From contig OMVA01000059.1 of assembly GCA_900314445.1 (NCBI GenBank), forward strand, positions 1 through 64,000: a DNA stretch of 64,000 nt, written 5' to 3'. The position numbers and the translations under genes were made by a program. This DNA is from an uncultured Lachnospiraceae bacterium. Its GTDB lineage: Bacteria > Bacillota > Clostridia > Lachnospirales > Lachnospiraceae. A model generated the notes under the pieces. It did no database searches, was not told the DNA's origin, and saw nothing but the letters and a program-made list of their open reading frames with translations. Positions 24,893-34,394 of this stretch are shown here, in pieces. Each line of letters opens with the position of its first letter. Position 1 is the stretch's first letter.

Positions 24893-25558
24893 ATGGATAG
24901 TCCAGCATTGGACATGAACCGCGAAGAAGCGGAAGGAATTGCAAAGAATTTTGTAAGAAATAAAGATTTTATAAGGATGATGACACTCTACAAGTGTGCC
25001 ATCATGGAAGTAGAGACCAAACTCAATGTCCTCAATGAAGAGTTCTCTCTGCAATATGATCGTAATCCATTCGAGTCCATTGAGACTCGACTGAAATCTC
25101 CTGCCAGCATTATTGAAAAGTTGCAGTTACGCGGGATTCCAGTAACAGTGGAGAATATGCAGAGTAAACTTTATGATATTGCGGGCATCCGAGTGGTCTG
25201 CTCTTTTAAAGAGGATATCTATCGACTCGCAGATCTTTTGATCCAGCAGGATGATATCCTTCTTTTTTCTAAAAAAGACTATATCGAAAATCCAAAACCT
25301 AATGGATATCGATCCCTGCATATGATTTTGGATATTCCTATTTTCCTGGCAGAGGGTAAGCAGCATTTGAAGGTGGAAGTACAGTTCCGTACTATTGCTA
25401 TGGATTTTTGGGCTTCTGTTGATCATAAGCTTAAGTACAAGAAGCAGATTAATCATGCAGATGATGTACAGAGACGACTGAAGAGTGCCGCAGATACTTT
25501 AGCTATGATGGATGACGAAATGGAAAGTATTCGTCAGAACATTGATCGAATTGACTAG
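24893..25558 (+). CDS. small alarmone synthetase 2 (RelA/SpoT synthetase domain)
   Basis: 221-residue (p)ppGpp synthetase, single domain. Conserved blocks: SIETRLKSPASIIEKL, LYDIAGIRVVCSF, PNGYRSLHMI, and VEVQFRTIAMDFWASVDH. Compared with the first copy it has a longer N-terminal extension and Asp in place of Glu in the final EH motif. The start at ATG 24893 has GAGGT nine bases upstream; a GTG six bases earlier is too close to it. Downstream of AraC and 10 bases ahead of a Nudix gene. Confidence 0.87.
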   Translation: MDSPALDMNREEAEGIAKNFVRNKDFIRMMTLYKCAIMEVETKLNVLNEEFSLQYDRNPFESIETRLKSPASIIEKLQLRGIPVTVENMQSKLYDIAGIRVVCSFKEDIYRLADLLIQQDDILLFSKKDYIENPKPNGYRSLHMILDIPIFLAEGKQHLKVEVQFRTIAMDFWASVDHKLKYKKQINHADDVQRRLKSAADTLAMMDDEMESIRQNIDRID

Positions 25559-25568
25559 GTGAGTAGAT

Positions 25569-26129
25569 ATGGAATTTAAAGGAATTAAGAAATTAAGCGA
25601 AGGTCATTTCATTACCAGATATGATATCTCCTATGAGACGGTGGATGGTAAGGAAAAGAACTATGAAATTATCAGTCGTAATCACAACATTCAGGATTAT
25701 GAAGAATTACATGGTCCCAAAGCGGATGCAGTAGTTCTCATGATGCATTCCCTGGATGGTCAGAGACTTCTGATTAATCGGGAATTTCGTATGGCAGCAG
25801 GGATGTGGGTGATGAATTTTCCTGCAGGCCTTATTGATCCAGGAGAAACAGCAGATCAGGCGGCAGCCAGAGAATTAAGGGAAGAAACAGGTCTTAGACT
25901 GGTATCCATCGACGACAGGCTTGGCGAAAGCTATAGTGCCGTTGGATTTTCCAATGAACAAAATGTCTGTGTAATTGGTAAGGCAGATGGAGAAATTCTT
26001 CCAAGCAATTCCACAGTAGAGGAAATTGAAGCAAAGTGGTACACAAAGGCTGAAGTTAGAGAACTTTTAAAGACAGAAAAGTTCGCCGCAAGAACCCAGG
26101 CCTATTGTTATCTTTGGAGTAGGGAATAA
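25569..26129 (+). CDS. Nudix hydrolase (ADP-ribose pyrophosphatase-like)
   Basis: 186 residues with a complete Nudix box at 87-109 (G87, E93, REL-REETG at 101-108), which binds the metal and cleaves nucleoside-diphosphate-X bonds. The upstream NFPAG and overall length fit the ADP-ribose pyrophosphatase group. Adjacent to an alarmone synthetase; some Nudix enzymes hydrolyse ppGpp, so that activity is possible but only inferred. ATG behind TAGGTGAGTAGAT. Confidence 0.88.
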   Translation: MEFKGIKKLSEGHFITRYDISYETVDGKEKNYEIISRNHNIQDYEELHGPKADAVVLMMHSLDGQRLLINREFRMAAGMWVMNFPAGLIDPGETADQAAARELREETGLRLVSIDDRLGESYSAVGFSNEQNVCVIGKADGEILPSNSTVEEIEAKWYTKAEVRELLKTEKFAARTQAYCYLWSRE

Positions 26130-26177
26130 TTGCGAGTTTAACTGTCAATGAATAAATATTTATGGAGGGTAGAAGAA

Positions 26178-26708
26178 ATGGGGATTCTTTCAAGATTTAA
26201 GGATATTATGGCATCAAATATAAATTCTTGGCGAGACAGTAAGAAGCATTCAGAAAAGGAAATCAGAAAGCAGATTGAAGCCTTACAGAGAGATTTAGGA
26301 GCCATTGACGCAGAATTCAATGCTTATGAATCGGCTGCAATTCGTACAGAAAAGGCATATGCAGAAGCTAAGGCTGAAGTTGCCAAGTTTGAAAAATATG
26401 TAGCTAGGGCAACGGAAGAGGGAGATGCGGCTGCAGCTGCAGACTTTCAGGTAAAACTGGATGCAGCCAATAATGCCTTAGAAGCTGCTGGGGAAAAGGC
26501 AGAAAAAGCAGCAACTGAGTTTAATCAGATGAAGCAGATGAAGGCCAAGCGTACAAATGATATTGCCACATTACAGGGAGACCTGGGTGGAGAACTTGGT
26601 GAGCAGAAGCAGTATCTGGAGGACATCCAGAATGCAAAGGCTTCTCTTGGTAAGACGGAGGCTGATGAAGAACTTGAAAATTTAATGAAAAAGTATGATG
26701 AGCAGTAA
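26178..26708 (+). CDS. PspA/IM30 family protein (YdjF-like, short)
   Basis: 176 residues, almost wholly helical and coiled-coil after the amphipathic N-terminal GILSRFKDIMASNINSW, which would contact membrane. PspA/Vipp1 proteins oligomerise on stressed membranes. This copy is shorter than the roughly 220-residue PspA and may lack the last helices. ATG 26178 has GGAGGG eight bases upstream. It opens a set that mirrors the B. subtilis ydjFGHI operon, although a 162-base gap with a palindromic repeat separates it from the next gene. Confidence 0.85.
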   Translation: MGILSRFKDIMASNINSWRDSKKHSEKEIRKQIEALQRDLGAIDAEFNAYESAAIRTEKAYAEAKAEVAKFEKYVARATEEGDAAAAADFQVKLDAANNALEAAGEKAEKAATEFNQMKQMKAKRTNDIATLQGDLGGELGEQKQYLEDIQNAKASLGKTEADEELENLMKKYDEQ

Positions 26709-26799
26709 GGGAAAACTCATGTAAAAATTCATACTTTTATCATAGGTATTTTTACGAATAGGATTATAATAAAAAAGCGTTGTCTTAGTGAGGGTTGAG

Positions 26800-26814
26800 G
26801 CAAATTTCATTTGC
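26800..26814. repeat. GCAAATG/CATTTGC palindromic element
   Basis: GCAAAT-TTC-ATTTGC in the gap between the pspA-like gene and the zinc-ribbon gene. Confidence 0.7.
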
Positions 26815-26870
26815 ACAAAATGTGTGAAGCAGTTTCAATGACTATATTTATATAAAAAGGGGAAAAGGAA

Positions 26871-27929
26871 ATGACACTGCAGTTTAAATGCCCGAATTGT
26901 GGCGGGGACATGCAATTCGATGCGGCATCAGGCTACTTAAAATGTCCACACTGCGACCATTCTGAGAAAATCGAAGGGGCCGAGATGAGTGCAGAAATTC
27001 ATGTTTCACCAGATTTTCCGCATCAGGATCAGGTGGATGAAACCGGGGCACTTGTCAGATATCAATGTCAGAACTGTGGAGCAATGCTGGTAACAGAAAG
27101 AAATACCACAGCCACCACCTGTTCTTATTGTGGATCTCCAGTTGTACTCAGCGACAGATTAGAAGGAACCACAAAACCAGATTATGTAATTCCGTTTAAA
27201 ATTCCAAAGGAAAATGCGGATCAGGCTTTTCGGGATTGGTGTAAAAAACTGAGATATTCACCTAGTGACTTTAAGAACATGGTTAAGGTAAAGAAGGTGG
27301 AAGGACTCTACGCACCATTCTGGGTCTACAACGTAAGTGGTCAGGGTGAAGCACGTGCCCATGCCACAATTTCTCATTCTCATACAGAGGGTGATTATGA
27401 AGTTACAGAAACCGCCCACTACGATATTTACCGTTCGGTGGATACTTTCTACCGCGGCGTTCCTGCGGATGCATCCGAAAGACTGGCGGATAATTTAATG
27501 GATTTGATGGAACCATTTGATTACACACAAATGGTGCCTTTCAATGCTCCATATCTGACAGGATATATGGCAGAAAATTACGACTATAACGATACACAGG
27601 TTTTTCCTCGTGTACAGAAGAGAGTCTATAATTACATGGATGACTTTGTCAGAGATTCAATTCATGGCTATGATACAGTAACAATTACGGACCGAGACTA
27701 CATCGCAAATCGTTCTCAGTCTTCATACTGTCTCTTCCCGATCTGGATGAATTATGTGACATATAAGGGCAAGGATTATTCCTTTGCTCAAAATGGCGAA
27801 ACGGGTAAGATTGTGGGTAAGCCACCAATCTCCTTGGGAGCTGTGGCAGGCTATATTGCTGGCTGGACCTTTGGCATCTTCATTCTGCTCCGCATCATTT
27901 GTGTATTGATGGGAGGGCCATTATTATGA
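26871..27929 (+). CDS. double zinc-ribbon membrane protein (YdjG-like)
   Basis: 352 residues. Two zinc ribbons at the N-terminus (Cys7, Cys10, Cys25, Cys28, and Cys66, Cys69, Cys84, Cys87), a large cytoplasmic middle region, and one C-terminal membrane helix at about 328-350. This matches the architecture of YdjG in the B. subtilis ydjFGHI operon; its biochemical role is not known. The stop overlaps the start of the next gene (ATGA), indicating coupled translation. Confidence 0.82.
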   Translation: MTLQFKCPNCGGDMQFDAASGYLKCPHCDHSEKIEGAEMSAEIHVSPDFPHQDQVDETGALVRYQCQNCGAMLVTERNTTATTCSYCGSPVVLSDRLEGTTKPDYVIPFKIPKENADQAFRDWCKKLRYSPSDFKNMVKVKKVEGLYAPFWVYNVSGQGEARAHATISHSHTEGDYEVTETAHYDIYRSVDTFYRGVPADASERLADNLMDLMEPFDYTQMVPFNAPYLTGYMAENYDYNDTQVFPRVQKRVYNYMDDFVRDSIHGYDTVTITDRDYIANRSQSSYCLFPIWMNYVTYKGKDYSFAQNGETGKIVGKPPISLGAVAGYIAGWTFGIFILLRIICVLMGGPLL

Positions 27930-28762
27930 TGAATATGTTATTAAAGGCGAGAAAGAGACTTCTTGCCATGATGATTCCAATGGGTATGGCTCTGGGGCTT
28001 ATACTTTCACCAGTAATTGCTCATGCAGATTCTGATGACACAGATGTTTACGGGGTTCCCAATAAAATTACAGAATCTTCTGAGATCTTTGATCCGGATG
28101 ATGTAATTTCTTCCAGTGAGGAAAAGACGATTCTTAAGAAGTTCAAAGCCATTGATGAGAAATATGATGTCAATGTGTATGCGGTGATCACCTATGAAAT
28201 TGGTGGTTCAGGCAGAGTAGATGATTATCTGGAATATGATTTCTATAAGAAACTTCCAGATCTCAATGCGGTAGTTGTGGTAATAGGTCTGGAGGAGAAT
28301 AACCACTGGTTCCAGCTTCATTCCTATGGTAATGATGGAGAAACTTCAGCAGAGTGTCTGGATACAGACCGACTGAATTCCATTCAGGATAAAATGAAGG
28401 GATACTTATCCAGTGGAGAATATGCTCAGGCTTTGATTACCTATGCAGATGATATTTCCTATTATCTGGGTAAGGGAGATGCAAGCTTTGACTCCTTATT
28501 CTTCAAGGGTTGGTTCCAGTTCCTTCTGGTACTGGTAATCGTATCCATAGTCATTTGCATTAAGGCGTTTTCTTCCGGTCAGAAGGTTACTACAACACCA
28601 GCGACTTATCTGGATCAGAAACAGTCAAGAGTATTAAGACACTTTGATAGATACACACACACAACAGTAACAAGAACAAAGATTGAGTCTTCATCCAGCT
28701 CCGGGGGCGGAGGCGGAGGAGGCGGAGGAGGCGGAAGCTCCAGCTCTGGTTCTAGTTTCTAA
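27926..28762 (+). CDS. TPM-domain exported protein (YdjH-like)
   Basis: 278 residues. Signal sequence about 1-33 (ending IAHADSDD), a TPM (TLP18.3/Psb32/MOLO-1) domain about 50-170, one membrane helix about 195-215, and a short cytoplasmic tail ending in an uninterrupted run of 11 glycines flanked by serines. TPM domains occur in membrane-stress and photosystem-repair proteins. Two adjacent ATGs (27926, 27929) could serve; GGGAGGG lies upstream. The Gly/Ser tail is typical of these small-operon TPM proteins. Confidence 0.83.
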   Translation: MMNMLLKARKRLLAMMIPMGMALGLILSPVIAHADSDDTDVYGVPNKITESSEIFDPDDVISSSEEKTILKKFKAIDEKYDVNVYAVITYEIGGSGRVDDYLEYDFYKKLPDLNAVVVVIGLEENNHWFQLHSYGNDGETSAECLDTDRLNSIQDKMKGYLSSGEYAQALITYADDISYYLGKGDASFDSLFFKGWFQFLLVLVIVSIVICIKAFSSGQKVTTTPATYLDQKQSRVLRHFDRYTHTTVTRTKIESSSSSGGGGGGGGGGGSSSSGSSF

Positions 28763-28786
28763 GTAAAAATAATGGAGGGTAAGTAA

Positions 28787-29806
28787 ATGGGACTTTTTAC
28801 AAATCAGTTTGCCAATGTAGTTGAATGGGAAGAATGGCGTGAGGACATGATCTTCTGGAAGTGGACCAATCGCGAAATTAAGAAGGGTTCAAAACTTATT
28901 ATTAAGCCAGGCCAGGATGCAATCTTCCTTTACAATGGTAAGGTAGAGGGTATTTTTAAGGATGATGGTGAGTATGATATTGAGTCTCAGATCATTCCAT
29001 TCCTTTCAACATTAAAGGGATTCAAGTTTGGATTCAATTCCGGTATGCGTGCAGAAGTTCTTTTTGTGAATACAAAGGAATTTGTTGTTAAGTGGGGCAC
29101 AAAGGGACCTATCATGTTGCAGACACCAAGTCTGCCAGGTGGACTTCCAGTGCGTGCAAATGGTACTTGCAATGTTAAGGTCAGCGATTACATGACACTG
29201 ATTGAGAAGGTTGCTGGTGTAAAGCAGCAGTACTCAATTGATGATGTACGTATTCGTATTGTTACTGTTCTGGATCAGCTTCTTATGAAGTGGATTTCCA
29301 AGGAAGGTAAGGATATGTTTAATCTGCAGGCTTCTGCTTTCGATATCGCAAAGGGTATCAGGGAAGATCTGGATTATGAAACAAGCAAGGATGGTATTTC
29401 TGTAACAGGATTCTCCATTAACAGCTTCAATTATCCTGAAGAAATTCAGCAGGCTGTTAACCACAATGCTGCTCAGGCTATGGTTGGCAATGTTGGTAAG
29501 TACACACAGCTTCAGATGGCAGATGCCATGGCAAATGGCAAGCTTGGCGGTGGCAACTCAACAATGGGCAACATGGCTGAAATGATGATGGGCATGCAGA
29601 TGGCAGGCGCTATGATGAATCAGATGAACCAGAATGGCACAATGCCAGGTTCTCAGAATGCCAATCAGGGCCAGACTCCAGCCGGTGCGGCATCTGCAGG
29701 TGGTGCAGCTCCAGCAGGCGGTGCGGCACCAAAGTTCTGTCCTAACTGTGGACAGCCAACCCATGGTGCTAAGTTCTGTGCAAATTGCGGACAGAAGTTA
29801 ATCTAG
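28787..29806 (+). CDS. SPFH-related virion-core family protein (YdjI-like)
   Basis: 339 residues. The N-terminal ~230 residues match the YdjI/virion core family (KWTNREIKKGSKLIIKPGQDAIF; SPFH-like fold). A Met/Gly/Ala-rich linker follows, and a C-terminal zinc ribbon (FCPNCGQPTHGAKFCANCGQ). B. subtilis YdjI recruits the PspA homologue YdjF to membrane; by analogy it would anchor the complex here. ATG behind GGAGGGTAAGTAA. A terminator follows. Confidence 0.86.
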   Translation: MGLFTNQFANVVEWEEWREDMIFWKWTNREIKKGSKLIIKPGQDAIFLYNGKVEGIFKDDGEYDIESQIIPFLSTLKGFKFGFNSGMRAEVLFVNTKEFVVKWGTKGPIMLQTPSLPGGLPVRANGTCNVKVSDYMTLIEKVAGVKQQYSIDDVRIRIVTVLDQLLMKWISKEGKDMFNLQASAFDIAKGIREDLDYETSKDGISVTGFSINSFNYPEEIQQAVNHNAAQAMVGNVGKYTQLQMADAMANGKLGGGNSTMGNMAEMMMGMQMAGAMMNQMNQNGTMPGSQNANQGQTPAGAASAGGAAPAGGAAPKFCPNCGQPTHGAKFCANCGQKLI

Positions 29807-29810
29807 TCCT

Positions 29811-29826
29811 GCAAATGAAATGTGCA
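29811..29826. repeat. GCAAATG-type element
   Basis: GCAAATGAAATGTGCA directly after the ydjI-like stop codon, before the terminator. Confidence 0.55.
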
Positions 29827-29848
29827 TAGATTTGTGTTGAATCGATGA

Positions 29849-29882
29849 AGAGACTCGTTGAAAATACGGGTCTCTTTTTTTT
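29849..29882 (+). terminator. intrinsic terminator after the ydjFGHI-like set
   Basis: AGAGACTCGT (29849-29858) pairs with ACGGGTCTCT (29866-29875) with one G-U pair, followed by seven or more T. Confidence 0.9.
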
Positions 29883-29895
29883 ACATTTTTTTCAC

Positions 29896-29909
29896 AATTT
29901 CATTTGCAA
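29896..29909. repeat. CATTTGC half element
   Basis: AATTTCATTTGCAAA, a weaker copy immediately upstream of the clpB -35 box. Confidence 0.35.
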
Positions 29910-29915
29910 AGCTGA

Positions 29916-29944
29916 TTGACATAAAATTTAACCGGTGATATAAA
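29916..29944 (+). promoter_or_regulatory. sigma-A promoter of clpB
   Basis: TTGACA (29916-29921), 17 bp, TATAAA (29939-29944), immediately followed by the CIRCE operator. Confidence 0.85.
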
Positions 29945-29954
29945 TATAACAGAG

Positions 29955-29981
29955 TTAGCACTCAACGATAGAGAGTGCTAA
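29955..29981. promoter_or_regulatory. CIRCE operator (HrcA binding site)
   Basis: TTAGCACTC - 9 bases - GAGTGCTAA, identical to the canonical CIRCE inverted repeat and placed at the transcript start. HrcA would repress clpB here and release it on heat shock. hrcA itself is not in the window. Confidence 0.97.
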
Positions 29982-30070
29982 CAAAAAAGGCCGTAAGACG
30001 TCACAGTTTTCTTTGCAAAACGGCACTGCGGGAAAACCAGGACGAATTTAAATGGAAAGAAGTGAGAAAT

Positions 30071-32701
30071 ATGGATCAGGAAAAGTTTACAAAAAAGTCC
30101 TTAGAAGCAATTGAGAATATGCAGAAACTGGCTTACAAATACCAGCATCAGGAATTAATTTCTCTGCACCTTCTTTATAGCCTGCTGACTATAGATGATT
30201 CCTTAATAAAAGAACTTCTGCAAAAGATGAATGTGAATACCAGTGACTTTATCACAGCCACAGAAATTGCATTGGCAGGACGCCCAAAGGTTTCTGGGGA
30301 TACAGAAGATTTACATGTATCACAGGAAGTAAGCAGAGTGTTAATGTCTGCAGAAGACCAGGCTACAAAGATGGGAGATCAGTTTATTTCTGTGGAACAT
30401 CTTTTCTTAGGACTTCTGGAAAAGTCAGGTCCTGAGTGCAAGGATTTATTCCGTAAATACAACATTAATAAAAATGGTTTCGTGAAGGTTCTGAAAGAAG
30501 TAAGAGGCAATCAGACCGTACAGTCTGATAACCCAGAGGACACATATGATGCACTGAAGAAATATGGTGAGAACCTGGTTGAAAAGGCTAGAGCACAGAA
30601 ATTAGATCCAGTTATTGGACGTGATAATGAAATCAGAAATATTGTGAGAATTCTTTCCCGTAAGTCTAAGAATAACCCTGTTTTAATTGGTGATCCTGGT
30701 GTAGGTAAAACAGCAGTAGTAGAAGGACTTGCCCAAAGAATTGTAAGAGGAGATGTTCCAGATTCCCTGAAGAATAAGGAAATCTTCTCTCTGGATATGG
30801 GTTCCCTGATTGCAGGTGCCAAGTATCGTGGAGAATTTGAAGAAAGACTGAAGGCTGTTCTGGACCAGGTGAAGAAGTCTGATGGACAAATCATCATGTT
30901 TATCGATGAAATTCATACAATTGTTGGTGCAGGTAAAACAGATGGTTCCCTGGATGCAGGCAATATGCTGAAGCCTATGCTGGCAAGAGGTGAGCTCCAT
31001 TGTATTGGTGCCACAACCGTGGATGAATACAGAAAATATATTGAGAAGGATAAGGCACTGGAGCGTCGTTTCCAGCCAGTTATGATAGATGAGCCAACGG
31101 TGGAGGATACAATTTCCATTCTTCGTGGTATCAAGAATCGTTATGAGATTTTCCATGGAGTAAAGATTACCGATGGTGCTCTTGTTTCTGCAGCAACACT
31201 TTCGAATCGTTATATCTCAGACAGATTCCTGCCAGATAAGGCCATTGACCTGGTGGATGAAGCCTGTGCCATGATTAAGACAACATTAAATTCCATGCCA
31301 GTTGAACTGGATGAAATGAATCGTAAGATCATGCAGCTGGAAATTGAAGAACAGGCCCTTCGCAATGAAGATGACAGACTTTCTCAGGAAAGACTTGCCA
31401 GTCTCCAGAAGGAACTGGCTGAGTTAAAGGACAAAGCACGTGCCATGAAGGCAACCTGGGAAAATGAGAAGAAGGAAGTGGACCATGTTCATGATCTGAG
31501 AGAGCAGATAGAGGCAGTGAATGATGAAATGGCCATTGCGGAAAGAAAGGGTGACCTTGCCAAGGCGTCTGAACTGAAGTATGGCAAACTTCCTTCTTTG
31601 AAAAAGGAATTAGAAGATCTGGAACTTGCCATTGAAAATGGTGATCGTAAGCTGATTCATGAGACAGTTACCGAAGAAGAAATTTCAGGTATCGTTTCCA
31701 AGTGGACAGGTATTCCAGTGGATAAGCTTTCTGAGAGTGAAAGAAATAAGACATTACATTTGCCAGATCAGCTTCATGAAAGAGTTATTGGACAGGATAA
31801 TGCAGTGACTCTGGTATCTGACGCTATTATGCGTTCTAAGGCAGGTATTAAGGATCCAACAAAACCAATTGGTTCCTTCCTCTTCCTGGGACCTACTGGT
31901 GTTGGTAAGACAGAACTTGCCAAGTCTCTGGCAGAAGCTCTCTTTGATGATGAGAACAACATTGTTCGTATCGATATGTCCGAATATATGGAGAAGCATT
32001 CTGTGTCACGTCTGATTGGTGCGCCTCCAGGATATGTAGGATATGATGAGGGCGGTCAGTTGACAGAAGCAGTTCGTCGTCACCCATATTCCGTTGTGCT
32101 CTTTGATGAAATCGAGAAAGCACATCCAGATGTATTTAATATCATGCTTCAGATTCTGGATGATGGCCGTATTACAGACTCTAAGGGTAAGACAGTAGAC
32201 TTCAAAAATACCATTTTAATCATGACCTCCAATATTGGTTCTGATTACCTCCTGGAAGGTATTGATGAAGTAGATGGTTCCATTAAGCCAGAAGCTGAGG
32301 AAAAGGTACATGAGCTTCTGCGTATGCATTTCCGTCCTGAATTCCTGAATCGTCTGGATGAAATTATCATGTTTAAGCCACTAACTAAGGACAACATTGC
32401 CAACATCGTTGGACTTCTTATGAAAGACCTGAATAAGCGAGTTGCCGATAAGGATCTTAAAATTGAACTCACACCATCTGCCCGTGAATACATTATCACA
32501 AATGGTTATGATCCGAACTTCGGTGCAAGACCATTAAAGAGATATCTGCAGAAGAATGTGGAAACTCTGGTGGCAAGAGAAATCCTTAGCAACACCATTG
32601 GCATGGGAGATACCATTATGATTGATGCCGGTGCAGAAGGACTTAGCGTAGGAAAGAACGTAAAGAGTTTTCGCTATGAAAAGAAAAAGACGGATGAATA
32701 A
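30071..32701 (+). CDS. clpB: ATP-dependent disaggregase ClpB
   Basis: 876-residue AAA+ disaggregase that, with DnaK, rescues aggregated proteins. The order is an N-domain of about 1-145, first AAA with Walker A GDPGVGKT at 207-214, a long coiled-coil M domain about 395-525, second AAA with GPTGVGKT at 607-614, and a C-terminal D2 small domain. The long M domain distinguishes ClpB from ClpC. ATG 30071 follows AAAGAAGTGAG; an upstream frame extending into the CIRCE region is not coding. Under CIRCE control. Confidence 0.95.
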   Translation: MDQEKFTKKSLEAIENMQKLAYKYQHQELISLHLLYSLLTIDDSLIKELLQKMNVNTSDFITATEIALAGRPKVSGDTEDLHVSQEVSRVLMSAEDQATKMGDQFISVEHLFLGLLEKSGPECKDLFRKYNINKNGFVKVLKEVRGNQTVQSDNPEDTYDALKKYGENLVEKARAQKLDPVIGRDNEIRNIVRILSRKSKNNPVLIGDPGVGKTAVVEGLAQRIVRGDVPDSLKNKEIFSLDMGSLIAGAKYRGEFEERLKAVLDQVKKSDGQIIMFIDEIHTIVGAGKTDGSLDAGNMLKPMLARGELHCIGATTVDEYRKYIEKDKALERRFQPVMIDEPTVEDTISILRGIKNRYEIFHGVKITDGALVSAATLSNRYISDRFLPDKAIDLVDEACAMIKTTLNSMPVELDEMNRKIMQLEIEEQALRNEDDRLSQERLASLQKELAELKDKARAMKATWENEKKEVDHVHDLREQIEAVNDEMAIAERKGDLAKASELKYGKLPSLKKELEDLELAIENGDRKLIHETVTEEEISGIVSKWTGIPVDKLSESERNKTLHLPDQLHERVIGQDNAVTLVSDAIMRSKAGIKDPTKPIGSFLFLGPTGVGKTELAKSLAEALFDDENNIVRIDMSEYMEKHSVSRLIGAPPGYVGYDEGGQLTEAVRRHPYSVVLFDEIEKAHPDVFNIMLQILDDGRITDSKGKTVDFKNTILIMTSNIGSDYLLEGIDEVDGSIKPEAEEKVHELLRMHFRPEFLNRLDEIIMFKPLTKDNIANIVGLLMKDLNKRVADKDLKIELTPSAREYIITNGYDPNFGARPLKRYLQKNVETLVAREILSNTIGMGDTIMIDAGAEGLSVGKNVKSFRYEKKKTDE

Positions 32702-32801
32702 TAATCACGCTAACACACTAAAGCAATAAAATTTACGAAATAATAGTTTGTAAACCAAAAGATTTGCAAAAATATATTTGGTTAATTGAATAAATGGCTG
32801 A

Positions 32802-32850
32802 AAAAATGTCTGTGTATTTACGAATTTCTAGTAGGTATACAGACATTTTT
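32802..32850. terminator. bidirectional terminator after clpB
   Basis: AAAAATGTCTGT (32802-32813) pairs with ACAGACATTTTT (32839-32850), a 12-bp stem with A/T tails on both sides. Confidence 0.75.
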
Positions 32851-32888
32851 GTGTTACTATAAAAAAGTCGGAGGAGTCCGATAATCCT

Positions 32889-34235
32889 ATGGAGAAGGAT
32901 AAAAAATATAACTTGGAGGGTGTTACTTTGAAGAAATTTTTCCAGGAAGAATTAGAAACTATGGAGACCGCAAAAATTAAGGCGGTACAGGAAGAAAAGT
33001 TCTTAAAGCAGTTTAAATTCGTATATGGGAACAATGCTTATTATCGTAAGCTTTGTGATAAAAAGGGAGTAGGCCTTGATGATGTAAAATGCATGGCTGA
33101 TATTGCCAAGTTACCTTTCCTTACAAAGGCAGATCTTCGCGAAGCATATCCGGATGGACTTCTTTGCAAGCCTTTAGCTGACTGTGTTCGTATTCAGTCC
33201 ACATCTGGTACAACAGGAAAGAGAGTTGTAGCTTATTACACACAGCACGATGTTGATTTATGGGAAGAGTGTTGTGCAAGAGCAATTGTTGCTGCAGGTG
33301 GAACAAAGGAAGATGTTGTACAGGTAGCTTATGGTTATGGTCTTTTCACAGGTGGTGCAGGACTTCATGGTGGTTCTCACAAGTTAGGTTCCCTGACACT
33401 TCCAATGTCTTCTGGTAATACAGAGCGTCAGATTCAGTTCATGCAGGATCTTGGTTCTACAATCCTTTGCTGTACTCCTTCTTATGCTGCTTATATTGGT
33501 GAAAAGTTACATGAAATGGGATTTACTCCAGATGATATTAAGCTGAAAGCTGGTATCTTTGGTGCAGAACCTTGGACAGAAGAGATGAGACAGAATATTC
33601 AGAACTCTCTTGGTATCAAGGCATATGATATTTATGGTCTTACAGAAATTTCCGGTCCTGGTGTTGCCTTCGAATGTGAAGAGCAGACAGGTATGCATAT
33701 TAATGAAGATCACTTCTATGCAGAGACCATTGATCCAGAAACAGGAGAAGTTCTTCCAGAGGGTTCAGAAGGTGAACTTGTATTTACATCTCTGGATAAG
33801 GAAGCTTTCCCACTGCTTCGTTACAGAACTCGTGACCTTACTGTGCTGACTCGTGAAAAGTGCTCTTGTGGCCGTACCTTCGTTAAGATGAAGAAGCCAA
33901 AGGGACGTTCCGATGATATGCTGATTATCCGTGGTGTTAATGTATTCCCATCACAGATTGAAACAGTACTTCTTAAGCAGGGCTATACTCCAAACTATCA
34001 GATTATCGTTGACCGTATTGGCAATGAAGATACATTTGATATTAACGTTGAACTTTCCGAAGAACAGTTCCGTAAGATTGGCGATGATGTAGATATCGCA
34101 AACAAGAACCTGACAGCAGCCTTTGTTCAGATGCTGGGTATCAGACCTCGTGTACATCTGCTGGCTCCAAAGTCCGTTGTTCGTTCTGAGGGTAAGGCAG
34201 TTCGTGTAATTGATAAGAGAAAGTTACATGACTAA
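32889..34235 (+). CDS. phenylacetate-CoA ligase family protein
   Basis: 448-residue AMP-forming ligase of the PaaK family. It has the P-loop SGTTGKR, YGLTEISGPG, LRYRTRDLT and a C-terminal domain with RGVNVFPSQIE. The substrate is an aromatic or similar carboxylic acid; phenylacetate itself is not assured because no catabolic genes are adjacent, and gut Lachnospiraceae often carry such ligases alone. The start is ambiguous: ATG 32889 is 13 bases from GGAGGAG, while TTG 32928 sits eight bases behind GGAGGG and would remove 13 residues. Monocistronic between terminators. Confidence 0.87.
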   Translation: MEKDKKYNLEGVTLKKFFQEELETMETAKIKAVQEEKFLKQFKFVYGNNAYYRKLCDKKGVGLDDVKCMADIAKLPFLTKADLREAYPDGLLCKPLADCVRIQSTSGTTGKRVVAYYTQHDVDLWEECCARAIVAAGGTKEDVVQVAYGYGLFTGGAGLHGGSHKLGSLTLPMSSGNTERQIQFMQDLGSTILCCTPSYAAYIGEKLHEMGFTPDDIKLKAGIFGAEPWTEEMRQNIQNSLGIKAYDIYGLTEISGPGVAFECEEQTGMHINEDHFYAETIDPETGEVLPEGSEGELVFTSLDKEAFPLLRYRTRDLTVLTREKCSCGRTFVKMKKPKGRSDDMLIIRGVNVFPSQIETVLLKQGYTPNYQIIVDRIGNEDTFDINVELSEEQFRKIGDDVDIANKNLTAAFVQMLGIRPRVHLLAPKSVVRSEGKAVRVIDKRKLHD

Positions 34236-34271
34236 TGCAAAACTCATTAGCAGGGAGGACGAAAAACTTCT

Positions 34272-34287
34272 GGCAAATGGACTTGTC
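34272..34287. repeat. GCAAATG-type element
   Basis: GGCAAATGGACTTGTC in the 3' region of the PaaK-like gene; its reverse complement resembles the copy at 18607. Confidence 0.5.
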
Positions 34288-34299
34288 ATAAACAGTAAA

Positions 34300-34336
34300 A
34301 AATACCGGGCTTATGCAATGCATCTGCCCGGTATTT
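34300..34336. terminator. hairpin/terminator after the PaaK-like gene
   Basis: AAATACCGGGC (34300-34310) pairs with GCCCGGTATTT (34326-34336); the stem ends in A/T on both sides. Confidence 0.7.
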
Positions 34337-34394
34337 ATGTTACAATAAGGGCGTTGTAAGTTTACTTATACAGGTGAATACGGGGGAAAGAAGA

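Noticed and set aside
21077-25558. full-length bifunctional RelA/SpoT
   Set aside because: Both proteins are about 200-220 residues with only the synthetase domain; no HD, TGS or ACT regions.
29975-30070. longer ClpB N-terminus from 29975
   Set aside because: The frame begins inside the CIRCE element, downstream of the promoter, and the family N-terminus starts at the ATG 30071 behind a ribosome site.
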